64,000 bases of DNA from Przewalskia tangutica (lineage: Eukaryota > Streptophyta > Magnoliopsida > Solanales > Solanaceae). The stretch spans positions 86,916,790 to 86,980,789 of the forward strand of contig CM056723.1 of assembly GCA_029844215.1 (NCBI GenBank). Reading direction: 5' to 3'. Positions 29,255-41,720 of this stretch are shown one piece after another; positions within the stretch are counted from its first letter, which is position 1, and each line of letters begins with the position of its first letter. The notes below the pieces were generated by a model. The model searched no databases and was not told where the DNA came from. It saw only the letters and a program-made list of their open reading frames with translations. Position numbers and translations under genes: made by a program.

Positions 29255-32234
29255 TGTTATACCCCGTATTTCCAGAGTATGTACGTCAGGACGTACGTAG
29301 AAAATTTGAACTTGTGATTTAGGCTTGGCCGAATTCTTTTTGTTCACAACACCCGATTAGAGTCGTTTTTCGACGAAACGTTTCCACAGCTTTCGTAGGG
29401 AAAATTCCGGCTATGTCATTTCTTATTTTTGCGGATTTTTCCGAGAGACAAAACATTTTGGACCAACGAGAGGGCGACACTTGTCACCCTCAAGTTGGTG
29501 GAGTGATGGGCGGTAGCTTGGCCGAAAGGTGTGCATTAGTTGGTAGGATATTTTTGTGTGTTGATTGATAAGTGGGACCCACACACACTTGTCTAAATCT
29601 TGGCCCTACACTTGCCTTGCACTTGGCATGATCTTGGCCATTGGTTGGCCTTCACTTGACCTATAAATACCCACCCCTTTGGAAGACAAATTCATCCACA
29701 AATTTGCCTAAGTCTTGAAAGCTCTCCTTATCCCTCCCCTTTGTGTTGAGTTCGGCCAAGAGGCTTCCCCCCTCCTAGTGGTGCTAGCCGTGGGGTACCC
29801 CCCCTAGCCTAGTTGTTTCGTATAATGCCCCCCCTCTTGTTAGAAATACTCTCAAAAGTATTGTTATAATGCCCAAATTACCTTAGCCGTATACCTTGTT
29901 GTATTCTAAGGTTATACCTATACGAAAAGCCCAGAAAATACTATTATACTTCCGTCAATCACAAAACCGAAACCCTAAGGAAAATCTTCACCCGTAGTTG
30001 AAGTCATAAGTAGAAGTTGGTTAGAACTTCTAAGGGTTGTTTGGAGCGGGTCGGAGCGCACGGAGTAGGAGCTAAACCTTGCTCAGGATCGACATTTAAA
30101 CTAGGATAATTATGGGCTTATCGAGGTAATTATCTTGTCCCTCTATTGTAATTGGAGATTACATGATTGTTAGACTATATAGTTGAAGTATACTATATAT
30201 AGAACTGAACGTTGTTATCGGCAATGTCTTTTGACTTAAGCCTGAATTTAAAGAAGAATCTTGAATCGTAATTACATAGGGTGTATTACTGAGACTTGTG
30301 TAGTAGTACCGTGGAGTAGAATTGTACAGTTAGGGTTAGGCGTATAACCCCGGTTGGCTTGGTAGCGGCCTCGGTAGAGAGGAGATTTCTGTTGTTGGGG
30401 AGGTCTGCGAATTTTCTGGTAGAATGTTCTACGATGAGATCTAAATGTTAATAAGCGCCTTGTGGCCTTATAGGTTGAAGTACTACGTGTGGCGCGATCT
30501 ACTTGGCTTAAGGAGTAGCGGTTGGAAGTACTTGGAGCGTTTTGCTATTAGTCGATACTCGTCGCGAGGTATGTGAACCTCTTCCTATCTCTTCTAGCAT
30601 GATATGTGTGAACTATGTAGTACGGTAGACGTACATGTGCTAAACGTATTTGATTGATTTAAAACATAAAGTGTTATAACGGCTTTATGGGAAGTTGGTT
30701 ATAACAGCTTTATGTTGGTAAGAAAATACTTGTGGTCTTTAAAAGGTAACTGATTTGAACTATAACTGGCTTGTTATGTGTTAATAAAGAACTTGAAATA
30801 TTTCAAAAGATTTTTGAATCATTTTGAAAGAAGAAGTAATACTTGGTTTTTGAAAAACTTAAGAGTTATGCTAGCTTTATGGGAAGTTAGGTATAACGGC
30901 TTAAGAATGTTTTACTGATTTCGGAAATCAGAATGTGTATCGACAAACCACTGCAGCGTTAATAAAAGGAAATGTTTTGACAGATTAAGTATTATTAAAA
31001 CCAGTAGAAACTTCCATCTGCATAGAAGCTAAGATGAGACAAAATGATATTTCCTAGATCATGGCTGCTGTAATAAGATTGTTATAAACAAGAATATCCT
31101 ACTCACATATAAGACTTATGTTTCTCAGATAGTTTAAAAGAGAATTATATTCTTAAATGAATAAGACTATGAGCTACGAAACCTCTCTAAAATAAGAAAC
31201 GTGAACATTTGAAATTAGGCAAACTTGGACGTTTGGAAAATAATGTTGTTACTTGATTTTACAAAGGTAAGTGTTTTGGTTTATTTAAAAAGACAGTCAC
31301 TCTATTTTATACTACGGGTATTGTGTGACTTATGTGAAAGCAACGGATCTTTTAAAAGATTTAATGTATGAAGTACTTTAGGGGTAGATACCCGAACTTG
31401 TTAGCTTAAAGTACCTTGTGTGAATAACTTGATTGTGTTGGTTTGAGATAGCCTTGTAAATACTTTCTTGTTGATGTGATAAGTGAAAATGTTAGGATGC
31501 TACGTGTGTTAGTATCTTGTGTGATCGTGATGTAAGGGCGAGTGGCCAGCTTCGATCATGTGGTGCGGTCTAGAAAGACCTCGGGATACAGTTTGTGGTA
31601 TTTTTGGTACTGTGGGTCTTAGTAGTCGGCTATGCCTTCGTACTTGCCCCGTACGGTTTTATTGTGATAACTTTGAGGGCGTGAGTCACGACTTGACATA
31701 TTGCTTATTTGTTGTGAATCGTAGTTTGCTTATCATACATGTCTCCCGCTTTATAGACTATTATGATTTCATTCTGATATTTTTAGTTTCACATACTACT
31801 TTTTGTCTTGACCTCCTTCGGGGGGCTGCGTTCATGCCGCAGGTTGAGGTACACCAGTCGTTGATCCTAGCTCTCAGGGTCACAGTTTCAGCGTTTGGGA
31901 AGCTCCGTTTCTCCGGAGGCTTATCAGTGGTATGGTCCCCTGTCGTAGCAAGTGTTTACATTCAGGGGTTTGGCGGGGCTCTGTCCCGCCATTGTTGTCG
32001 TATCATTCTTAGAGGTCTGTAGTACTGTTGTGGGCAGGGTTTGTAAAAAGGATTAAACTGTTCATTTTGAAAAAGTTGTTATTTATATATATGCCGAAAG
32101 GCAAGTTTTTCTAGATTATTGTTTCATATTTCATAATATGTCTTGTATCGTTGTATGTTCCGCTGATTACTCTGATGTTGTATCACTAGGGTGCCCGGGG
32201 TAAGGCACGATCACGGTCCAGTTCGGTCGTGACA
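29255..32234 (+). mobile_element. Solo LTR S (family 2) in D gag
   Basis: 2980 bp starting TGTTATACCCCGTA and ending GGTCGTGACA, flanked by CTGA on both sides, with no primer site or interior following. It is a family-2 LTR related to B, E, G and H, opposite in orientation to D. TATA box at 29662-29669, donor-like GAG|GTAAT at 30126. It formed by LTR-LTR recombination after a full insertion. Confidence 0.9.
29662..29669 (+). promoter_or_regulatory. LTR S TATA box
   Basis: CC-TATAAATA-CCCACC, equivalent to 1882. Confidence 0.7.
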
Positions 32235-32238
32235 CTGA
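32235..32238. repeat. Target-site duplication of S, right
   Basis: CTGA, matching 29251-29254. Confidence 0.82.
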
Positions 32239-33201
32239 CCGCTCTGAATGACCTTGTTGATCGATCTTACCGTAAAAGCGTGTGAGCAATCTGTCTTTGG
32301 TGGAAAGTGGACCCGGTCTGCTGCGAAATGCCGCCTCGAAAGCGCCCTGAGACCACGATGTCACAGCCTCTTGGGGTGGCTGCGTCAATCTGGTCCTCCT
32401 CTCTATCCTCTATCCTGTGCATAGGCTGCATCCGGCGATGTCCATCGGCTGAAGAGCCACCCCAAGCATCTTTGTAATCATATGACGGTCTAGCCCCATC
32501 ACATAACGATGAACTCTATCCGCCATGCTAGCTACAATAGTGTGAGCATGCACGCCAAGGAGTCAAACTCAGTGTACTCCTAACGGTCCTCCTGCTCGCC
32601 TCAAGGTCAAGAATCGTCTGCCGGGCTCTCCTCATCTCGGGAGGCAAAAAGTGATCCATGAAAGCCTCAGTAAAATCCTCCCAAACAGGGAAGAGCATCA
32701 TCACCTCTCGAAAGCAACCACGACTCAAACCAGTTCAGTATGATATCGCGACCGGTGAAGGCTAGCGTAATGAACTCTGTCTGAAGCCCTAAGGACTGCA
32801 TGGTCCATTGTAGCCGAATGAACTCCTGCGGATCCTCATCGGACCTTGAACCATAAAACTCGGTGGATGACATCCCGAGAAAATCCCTAATCCGCAAACC
32901 ATCGGCTCTAGGGTGATTTGCTGCTCTGTCATTGTTGCCCGACTACTATCTTGGTCAATAACCGAATCTGCTCCCGTAGTCTCTATACTCGTGGTGGTGA
33001 GGCTGGAGGGTGCAGTACCGGAACCTCTGGAGCTACTGCCGCTCTCGGCTCCTCTAAAACTGCAGGCGTGGCTGAACTCGCCGACCCGCCTACTACCTCA
33101 GGCATAGTCTGTGCCTGAGTCCGTGTAACCCTCTGAGTACCGCTAGCAGCTCCTGCTGCTGCCTTGCCCTTCTGGGCTCTGGTCGCCTTTCGTGGAGGCA
33201 T
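32235..33201 (-). pseudogene. gag: Gag N-terminal and capsid part (D)
   Basis: Starts MPPRKATRAQKGKAAAGA at 33201 and reads 72 codons to a frameshift near 32985. Capsid motifs follow in shifted frames: MRIRDFLGMSSTEFYGS, DEDPQEFIRLQWTMQS, LNWFESW, FTEAFMDHFLPPEMRRAR. Beyond about 32540 the frame is badly broken until S. The C-terminal half is at 28396-29254. Many indels here fall at CAG/CTG and C/G runs, so some may be consensus errors. Confidence 0.87.
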
Positions 33202-33311
33202 ATCTGTTTCATAAGAAGAGGTCAGAGAGGATTCAACCTAATAAGACAACTCTAATGCACGATCTCAGAGAGAGAAGAATGGAAACCAATCCTAAATGTC
33301 CTGCGACCTCA

Positions 33312-33342
33312 CGATTATAGATGTGGTGCACACACCGATAAT
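33312..33342 (-). other. Leader hairpin with GTGCAC loop, D
   Basis: Minus strand GATTATCGGTGT ... ACATCTATAATC; the loop is shortened to GTGCACC but keeps the GTGCAC palindrome. Confidence 0.62.
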
Positions 33343-33389
33343 CAAGACTCTACTAGACACGATGCCTAGACACTTTCCGAGGACTAATC

Positions 33390-33400
33390 GCTCGATACCA
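33390..33400 (-). promoter_or_regulatory. Primer-binding site (tRNA-Met), D, altered
   Basis: Minus strand TGGTATCGAGC, one base shorter than the consensus TGGTATCAGAGC; the CAG-to-CG change again. Confidence 0.8.
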
Positions 33401-35208
33401 CTTTTGTCATGGCGACCAGGCCGCGCGGCGGTGCCCTACACGGGCACCCTGTTGATATACATCGAGAGAATAGCGTGGAACATACACAACATAAACACGG
33501 TGTAAACAATATAACAACACAAAGCTGGCGATAAGGCCGCTTCCATAAAATAAACAAAGTCAAAGTACAACTTTACAACACGCTTCTTACCTCAACCACA
33601 TATGTGAATACGACCTCACTTAGGAATAACAACTTTGGCGGGACGGGGCCCGCCATACCACTGAATGTACATAATCTACAACATCGTGGAAAGAGCGTAC
33701 AAAAGAAAGACAAGCCTCAGAGAATGGAGCTTAGGCGTCGATAAGTGATCCTAAGGTGTGGATCCGCAACACGCTTACTTTCTGCGGCATGAACGCAGCC
33801 CCGAAGGGGTCGACACATATGTACTAAGTATGTAAACCGAAAGTACTGTAATTACAACATAAGTTTAATAGAAAGCCGGAGACATGTATGGTAACAAAAT
33901 TACAGTACACAGTGCCTTACTAACAATGAGAGTAAAAATGGGTGTATACTTACAACGAAAAATAGGATTGGAATCCTACTCCTGGGACTATTTCACCCGC
34001 ATAGGTCCAGTGGACCTGCGTGAGGTATTCCTCGCATGGGACTATTTCACCCGCATAAGCCCTTACGGACTCGCGTGAGGTATTCCTCGCATAGGTGGAC
34101 GCCGCGTGGGACTATTTCACCCGCATAAGCCCACGGACTCGCGTGAAGTATTCCTCGCATAGGTCGGACCCGCCGCGTGGGACTATTTCACCCGCATAAG
34201 CCCTTACGGACTCGCGTGAGGTATTCCTCGCATCGTGGTTAGCAAATCCACGGAAATATACAATGCCACAATCCGGGAATGACCATGACGAATAATATAT
34301 CACTAGCCCAAATCCGGCTATCACACATAACATAAGCTCTATCGGCTTATCATACAATATATAAGCAAGTTAAGAAATCCCCTAACTTCTTACTATTCTT
34401 GTTCATATACACTCTCGTTTTAGTTTACTTAAGGCACTAACATGTCTCTTATAAAAATCCGGGACTTTAACCCAAAGTACTACGTACTTCTATTCCTTTA
34501 AAAATGACTCATTTCATTATAAAACTTCCAAGATACTAATAACCGTAGTATCAAGTTACAATTTCTTTTCAAGACAAGTCACAATACTTTTAGAAATAAA
34601 AATTAGGCTTCTAAATCAAGTGACTCATGTCTTATAAAACCTTAGGCAATTGATGCCTTAAAATCGAATTGCCTTCCATTAAATCAAGTCATTTATCTTT
34701 CCATAAAGTCAATATAACCAACTCCCCATAAAGTCGTTATATTCACTTTATACCTTAGTCAAGTACAATTTCCTATCCAAGGGACTTATACGTTTTTAAA
34801 ACGACACAAGTATCACATACTTTAAAATTCTTCAAGTCCCTTATCTTTAACAAGACTTAAGACATCTTTAATATTCTCAAAGAAGTGAGTTAATCTCCTA
34901 ACTCACCCGACTTGGCATTTCATAAAACAAGTAAAGAATGTCAAAGTCTTGACGTCACCGTACTATATACGTGAAACTAGTCATGCTCAAAGATAGGAAA
35001 AGTTCTACATACCTTGTCGGGTCAAACCACTTGCCAAGTACAAAGTCCAGCCCGTAGTATATCAACCTATAATATTCACAATACGTCTATTAATGCCTTA
35101 CTTCAAATGTAGAATATTATAAGTGTAAAGTCTCCATTTTCTACGGAAAATCGGACAGCACCTCCTTTGTTTTTACTCACTTTGCCACCTTTTTCAAGGC
35201 CGAAATAC

Positions 35209-35382
35209 AATAACCAAACAGCCCCAATTGGCTCACAACAATATAGAAGGTAGTTCAATACAAATGAATAACCAAACAGCCCCAATTGGCTCACAACAAT
35301 ATAGAAGGTAGTTCAATACAAATGAATAACCAAACAGCCCCAATTGGCTCACAACAATATAGAAGGTAGTTCAATACAAATG
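35209..35382. repeat. 58-bp tandem repeat, three copies
   Basis: Units at 35209, 35267 and 35325; one fewer than in the partner LTR. Confidence 0.93.
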
Positions 35383-36096
35383 AATAACCAACTAATACAA
35401 ACTACAGTCCAAATTCGGCCACCTTGAGTTCAACAAAACCAATTCTTATCCAACTTCCATTTCAATCCATATTGGTAGCATAACATGATATCAAGTCGCA
35501 TTTGATTATAATAACCATAATCTTTAAGTAAGTAACATGCGACGATTTCTAAAAACGACCAATTAGTAATCCAATTTCCAAGTGGCTTGTATAACATTTC
35601 GGATTTAGCTACAAGAAATCCATAATGCTTATAACTTCAACCTATCAACTTCATGCTAGCAACAAGTAAAGCTAACAACAACAATATAAATATGTAATCT
35701 TGTAACACCTTTAAAAGACAAGATTATACCTTAACGATTTTTAATCCAACTCCAATCCGAAGTCGATCCTTAGTAGTTTAGAGCCTCTCCAAGACACTTC
35801 AATCCGCTTGTTGAGACCCTTAGAACAACACTAACAATTATCCTTCAAAACTCCAAACAAAACCTAGAAAGACCATTAGGTTTTCGTTTGCGACTAACCC
35901 GTAAACTATCTTTTTCCAAGATTTTTCTATTGAGATGTGTTTACAATACACCTAAGAACCTTGGTTTAAAGTGTGGAATCAAATGGACAAGAAACGAAAA
36001 TTTTTCCCTTACTTCCTTAGTGAACCCGAGACCCCGCCTAAGTGTTCTTCAAATTTGTGTAAAATTTTCTAAGTGTTAAGTCCTCTCTTGCTACTA

Positions 36097-36110
36097 GTAT
36101 AATATAAAGG
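36097..36110 (-). promoter_or_regulatory. D 5' LTR TATA-like box
   Basis: Minus strand CCTTTATATTATAC. The donor-like AAG|GTATAAT lies about 370 bp downstream at 35729. Confidence 0.6.
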
Positions 36111-36443
36111 GTCATGGAGGGTTAATATGCATCCAAATGGTTGGCTTGGATAAACTCTTAGCAAAAATCAAGACTTATTGACCATTGACTTAGTCAAGAT
36201 TGTCAAGCCACAACTTGCAAGACTTTAGTCATCCAAGACTTAAGGTAAATGACCATATTGGCCATGCCATTTCGTCCAAGGCATTGCTAAGGGGGGGTGA
36301 CACGTGTCGCCCTCCCATTCGTCACAACACTTACGTTTTCCGACAATTTCATAATTCCGATAAATTTACAAGTCTCAAATCTTAACACTTGTGAGTTCTT
36401 ACTTATGTTCTTAAAATATGTCCTGCAATTACGGGGTGTAACA

Positions 36444-37053
36444 CGATTGATATTATGGGCATGAGACCTATGGTTATATTTGAGTGATGACTTAGAGGGC
36501 GTGAGTCCCTGACTTGACATGGCTGCGTATATGTTGTGTACTGAAGTTTGGCTATCATACATGTCTCCTGCTTTACATATGCTATTATGATTTCATTACA
36601 GTATTTTCAGTTTCACATACTTGGTACCTGTTGTACTGACCTCCTACGGGGGGCTGCGTTCATGCCGCAGGTCGAGTTACGTAGCTTGCTGATCCGCACT
36701 CTTGGGATCACAGTTCAGTTCTTGGAAAGCTCCATCTCTCCGGAGGCTTTGCCTTTTTGGTATGATTCCCTGATGTTATAGACTTTTGTACATTCAGGGG
36801 GTATGGCGGGGCCCTGTCCCGCCACAGTTGTTATTCCTAGAGGTCTGTAGTCACGTTTGTGGTTTGGGCTGTAAGAATAAGTTGTACTTCTGATTAAGTA
36901 TGTTTTTATGGAAGGCAGCCTTATCGGCTGGCCAGCGATGTTTACCTTTTTATAAGTTATGTGTTATGTATGTTCCGCTGCTATTCTCTGATGTATACCT
37001 GACAGGGTGCCCCGGTAGGGTACCAGTCGCGGCCCCGGGGTCGGGTCGTGACA
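36444..37053 (+). mobile_element. Element C, 5' LTR second part
   Basis: Resumes LTR C after D; the first five bases (36444-36448, CGATT) are the right TSD of D. Ends GGGTCGTGACA at 37053, followed by the primer site. Near the end GGTGCCC/GGGTACC (37006-37024) forms the U5 hairpin with a G-U pair. Confidence 0.9.
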
Positions 37054-37057
37054 AAAG

Positions 37058-37069
37058 TGGTATCAGAGC
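37058..37069 (+). promoter_or_regulatory. Primer-binding site (tRNA-Met), C
   Basis: TGGTATCAGAGC. Confidence 0.92.
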
Positions 37070-37115
37070 AGTTAGTCCTCGGAAAGTGTCTACAGACCGT
37101 GTCTAGTAGAGTCTT

Positions 37116-37149
37116 GATTATCGGTGTGTTGTGCACCACATCTATAATC
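37116..37149 (+). other. Leader hairpin with GTGCAC loop, C
   Basis: GATTATCGGTGT / ACATCTATAATC, loop GTTGTGCACC. Confidence 0.65.
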
Positions 37150-37260
37150 AGGAGGCTGCAGGACATTTAGGATTGGTTTCCATTCTTCTCTCTCTGAGAT
37201 CGTGCAGTAGAGTTGTCCTACTAGGTTGAATCCTCACTGACCTCTTCTTATGTACCAGTT

Positions 37261-37597
37261 ATGCCTCCACGGAAGGCGACCAGAGCCCAGAAGGGCAAGG
37301 CAGCAGCAGGAGCTGCTAGTGGTACGCAGAGAGTTACCAGGACTCGGGCACAAACTATGCCTGAGGTAGTAGGCGGGTCGGCGAGTTCAGCTACGCCGGC
37401 AGTATTAGAGGAGCCGAGAGCGGCAGTAGCTCCAGAGGTTCCGGTACCGAGCCACTGATTCCGCAGTGGCGAGTATAGGGATTACGGAGAGCAGATCAGG
37501 TTGTTGACTAGCATCGTGGCAGGGCAGCACCGCCAGGGGCCGGTGGCTAACCATAGGGCCGACAGTTTAAAGATTCAGGACTTTCTGAGTTGTAATC
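37261..37597 (+). pseudogene. gag: Gag N-terminus of element C, cut by E
   Basis: MPPRKATRAQKGKAAAGA start, preceded by the acceptor-like CTTATGTACCAG two bases upstream. Open for 65 codons, then a frameshift near 37456; the other frame continues YRDYGEQIRLLTSIVAGQHR and ADSLKIQDFLSCN, where LTR E begins at 37598. Nearly identical to D gag over the first 60 residues, so C and D belong to one subfamily. The rest of C lies beyond the right edge. Confidence 0.88.
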
Positions 37598-37831
37598 TGT
37601 TATACCCCGTATTTCCATAGTATGTATGTGAGGACGTACGTACAAATTGTGTAAGCCGAATAATGTTAAGGACGAAATTGTGCACATCCATGAGAAAGAT
37701 TTATTTTTCCGACGGAAATTTTTTCGAACCTTGTAAAGGAATTTTACGTTTTTAGGAATTTATTTATTTTGGATTTTTCCGAGAGATGAAATATTTTGGA
37801 CCAACGAGAGGGCGACATGTGTCACCCTTAG
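37598..37831 (+). repeat. LTR E, first piece
   Basis: TGTTATACCCCGTATTTCCA start, interrupted by F inside the GGGCGACATGTGTCACCCTT segment that is typical of family 2. Confidence 0.87.
37827..37831. repeat. Target-site duplication of F, left
   Basis: CTTAG, repeated at 47495-47499. Confidence 0.92.
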
Positions 37832-37861
37832 TGTCACACCCCAAACCCCGGGCCCGTGACT

Positions 37862-37880
37862 GGTGCCCTACTTGGGCACC
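37862..37880 (-). other. U5 hairpin, F 3' LTR
   Basis: GGTGCCC-AAGTA-GGGCACC on the minus strand, perfect 7-bp stem. Confidence 0.65.
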
Positions 37881-38956
37881 CTTCTACCTTAACAACTAAG
37901 TAAAATGCGGAAATTAATAACAGCTCATTTTTTTTATTTACCATACCAATCGTGTAAGGCAAAGCCGACTAGGCTGCCATATAACATACATAAACAAAAG
38001 ACATTATACTGTACACGAGTCCAATCCCACATATGAATACGCACTTAGTGAGTTAAATCAACAATGACGGACAAGGCCCCGCCGTACCCAAAATGCATAA
38101 AGCTCGCATCAAGGACATATACCAAGGATAAACTCCGGAATGGAGGGAGCTATCCCAAAACCCTGAGCAGGATCCTACACTGCCGTCACCGAATCAAGAC
38201 CTAAACTCGCGGCATGAACGCACTTCAAGGCGAGGTCAGTACGAAGAATGTACCAAGTATGTGAACAATAAGTACTGTAATGAAATCATAACAGTCTAAA
38301 CAAAACAGGAGACATGTATGATAGCCAACCTACAATACATAACACATAAGCAGTCATATCAAGTCAGGGACGCAGGCCCTCAAGTCACTACTCAGATATA
38401 ACTATGGGTCTCACGCCCATACATCAATCATGCCCGCGGAATCCTTCCGCCGCAAATCCATGATATACTACAACATCGCAGTTCCCACCAACCTTACAAT
38501 CATGAGAGCAAATATTAGTATACTTGCAATATAAAATAGGAAGCTCACGATCAAAGCAGGACCACCGCCCGCAGTATCAATAAGCAATCCTACTCCTGGG
38601 ACTATTTCACCCGCATAAGTCGCGTGGACCCGCATGAGATGTTCCTCGCATGGGACTATTTCACCCGCATAAGCCCTTACGGACCCGCATGAGATATTCC
38701 TCGCATGGGACTATTTCACCCGCATAAGTCCTTACGGACCCGCATGAGGTATTCCTCGCATAGGCTGGACCCACCCGCATGAGACTATTTCACCCGCATA
38801 AGCCCTACGGACTCGCATGAGGTATCCCTCGCATCGTGGGTAGCAAATCCACGGAATTATGCAAATGCCACAAACCCGGATCGACCTAAACGATCGATAT
38901 ACCAATAGCACACAACCGGCTATTTCCAGCACACATAGGCAAATCCTCAATTAACA

Positions 38957-39400
38957 AGCCAAAGTCCTTGCCAAGGCACACATAGAATGATTCACAATCA
39001 ATCAAGCCAAAGTACTTATCAAGGCACACTTAGACTAATTCTCAATTAATCAAGCCAAAGTACTTATCAAGGCATACATAGAATAATTATCTTTTAACAA
39101 GCCAAAGTACTTATCAAGGCACACTTAGACAAATTCTCAATTAATCAAGCCAAAGTACTAATCAAGGCATACATAGAAAAATTCTCTTTTAACAAGTCAA
39201 AGTACTTATCAAGGCACACTTAGACAAATTCTCAATTTATCAAGCCAAAGTACTAATCAAGGCATACATAGAATAATTCTCTTTTAACAAGTCAAAGTAC
39301 TTATCAAGGCACACTTAGACAAATTCTCAATTTATCAAGCCAAAGTACTAATCAAGGCATACATAGAATAATTCTCTTTTAACAAGTCAAAGTACTACGT
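38957..39400. repeat. 47/48-bp minisatellite, about nine units (F 3' LTR)
   Basis: Unit AAGCCAAAGTACTTATCAAGG plus a tail alternating between CACACTTAGACAAATTCTCA and CATACATAGAATAATTCTCT forms, giving a dimeric periodicity of about 95 bp. Homologous (inverted) to the four-unit array at 21403-21590. Confidence 0.9.
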
Positions 39401-41205
39401 ACGTACATTCTTTTATAAAAGACTCCTTTCTATGTAAAGCCCCAAGATACTAACACCCGTAGTATCAAGGCGTGTCTATTTTTCAAAGTAAGTTACTACA
39501 CTTTTAGAAAACTCATTTCAAAGCTTGAAATCAAGTAACTCCAAATTTTCACAATCTAGGCAACTTATGCCGATTAATCAAAATAGACAACTTTCTAACC
39601 TTCCATAAAGCCGTTATAACCAACTTCCCATAAAGCCGTTATAACCCTTTATGGTTTTAGACGTATCCATTCCTTCAATAACCAAGAGACTTATACTATT
39701 AAAACCAAGTATCACATACTTACAAATCAAGTTCTTAACTTTCAAAATACTTCAAGTCTCTTAATAGTTAGAAAACAAGTTTTCTTCTACTTTTTTTTTA
39801 ACCTCAAGTAACTTCACCCTTAACACAAGTTACTTCTCTTAAATCATGTCATTTCTCCTCTTTTAAATCAAATAAGTAAATCACTCCTTTGACTCCCCTA
39901 AAGTCATTATAATGACCTTTAGGTTTTAGAACTAAGGCACTAGCCAAAAGATTTGGAAACCACTTCCTTTTTAAGACTACATGTACTTTAAGTAAAAATA
40001 CCTTCGCTTTTAAGAATTCAAACTTCATCAAGAAAATGGATTCTACAACTTACAATCTAAACATCAAAGTACAATCAAGGAAGTACATAGAACAAATTCT
40101 ATTTTAGGCAATCCAAATGCAACCAAGGAATGGATCATTTAAGGAGTAGAACCTACTTTCTTTATCTTAAGGAATCATGCTAGAAGAGGAGATAGTTCAC
40201 ATACCTTTTCGGCTAAATCCACAAGCTAAGCCGAATACACCGTACGTAGAAGTGTCAACCTATAATGGTCACAACAAGGCTATCAACTTCTAGTCTCTAT
40301 GTAGAATAATACTATGTATTTAGTCTCTAATTCTACGGAAAATCGGCAAAGACTTCCTTTGTTTCTACTCACTTTGCCACCTTTTTCAAGGCCGAATACA
40401 ATAACCAACAAGCCACATTTAAGGCTCCAAACAACAACCAAACAAAGGGGATTACACGCCTTACAATACGTGTAAAATTCCGCCCCACAATTCATACGAA
40501 GTAGTTCAATACTTACTAGTCATTCTCGGCCAACAATGACTCAACACAAGTCCTTTCCAATTCTTTTTTACAATTCCAAGTTCTAAGGTCTAACATGTTA
40601 GATAGTCTAAACAACTTCAACAACTACAATTTCATTCTTTATACAACATGCGACGACTTAAATGAATAATCAACTTGAATTGTAGTCTTAAGGCTAACAT
40701 GCTAGTTTCCGGATTAGGGTTCCAATAGCCAATAAACATATCAAACTTCATACTATATAACTCATGCTTGCTAATAACTATAGCTACAATGATAAGTAAA
40801 CCTTAATTGCTAAAACGACAAGAATATACCTTTATAAGCCCTTAAAAATTTCCAAGATTCCAAAGTCGCGCCTTAGCAATTCTTAGCTCCTTTCCTTAGG
40901 TTCCAATCCGCTCCAAGCACTCCTTAGAGGCCTATGAAGAATCCATCTTCAAGTTCCAACTTCAAAGTTGAAGAACTCCCCTAGTTTCCGCCTTGCGACT
41001 AACGTAAAAATACGTTTTTTCCGAAATCTTTCTGTTGAGATAACCTTACAAAACTCTTAGGAACCTTGGTTTTAAGTCTTGTGGCTAATGGACAACATTT
41101 GCAAATTTTTTGTGTGGGAGATAGGTGAAACCCGAGAGCTTCATAAGGCTAAGCTCAAGTTCTCTAAATTTTCTAAGTGTAAAATGAGCTTGTCTTGCAC
41201 TAGCT

Positions 41206-41218
41206 ATGTATATAAAAC
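41206..41218 (-). promoter_or_regulatory. F 3' LTR TATA-like box
   Basis: Minus strand GTTTTATATACATAG, about 470 bp into the LTR; copy at 47012-47024 in the 5' LTR. Confidence 0.55.
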
Positions 41219-41685
41219 ACAATGGAAGGATAAGATTTCAACACTTGAGTGGTTAGGATAGGTTTCACTAGATCAAGCCCGTGTGGGCAAGTTGACTCGT
41301 CAACATTATCGCTCGAAGACTTATCTTCCACCATGGTCAATGACCATATTACCCTACTCTAATTCGACCAAGACCACCATGGGGTACCACGTGTCGCCTC
41401 TCATTCGTCCCATAAAATTCAGTAACCCGTGGGGCCCCACAAAACGTAAAATTCCTGTGGGCCCCACATGACCAAATCCGTAAAAAATAAATTTCCATAA
41501 TATTAATAAGTTCCATATTCTTCAAATAATGCATTTTGAGAATCCAATTCTCAATAACGAACATTTTTCCTTTCCGACGTCCGGAAGATTTTCCGTCGGA
41601 AAAACAATTCTTCCTTTCGTACCAATTTCCAAGTCTTGTTTCCTTTCGTACATTCTCTTTACATGTTCGACTTACGGGTGTAACA

Positions 41686-41720
41686 TTCTTCCTCTTAGAA
41701 ACATTCGTCCCCGAATGTTC
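41686..41720 (-). promoter_or_regulatory. Polypurine tract and inverted repeat of F
   Basis: Minus strand AACATTCG-GGGA-CGAATGTT followed by TCTAAGAGGAAGAA against the LTR. Confidence 0.86.

Larger units (their letters stand above)
22227..36443 (-). mobile_element. Element D: degenerate autonomous Ty3/gypsy chromovirus (Tekay-like)
   Basis: LTRs 22227-25333 and 33405-36443 flank an interior with gag and complete pol order on the minus strand: gag, protease, RT, RNase H, integrase, chromodomain. A solo LTR (29255-32234) splits gag. Without it the interior is about 5.1 kb and the element about 11.2 kb. The C-terminal chromodomain, the pol order and the tRNA-Met primer fit the chromovirus lineage; Tekay/Del is my best assignment. 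Several stops and frameshifts make it non-functional as read. It is the only element in the window encoding replication enzymes. Confidence 0.9.
33405..36443 (-). repeat. Element D, 5' LTR
   Basis: 3039 bp, partner of 22227-25333. It has three copies of the 58-bp unit. Its primer-site-proximal 0.5 kb is rich in CAG/CTG-type changes compared with the partner. Confidence 0.92.
37832..41685 (-). repeat. Element F, 3' LTR
   Basis: TGTCACACCCCAAACCCC to ACGGGTGTAACA (plus strand). U5 hairpin GGTGCCC/GGGCACC at 37862-37880. TATA-like box (minus strand) near 41206-41218. The minus-strand 60-codon frame near 39849-40031 recurs in the other LTR and is not a gene. Confidence 0.92.

Noticed and set aside
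38957..39400. Regularly spaced repeats suggestive of CRISPR
   Set aside because: Units are head-to-tail minisatellite copies without unique spacers, in a plant LTR.
39849..40031. 60-codon minus-strand frame conserved at 45656-45838
   Set aside because: The two copies are in the paired LTRs of F, so identity reflects LTR duplication and not selection on a protein.
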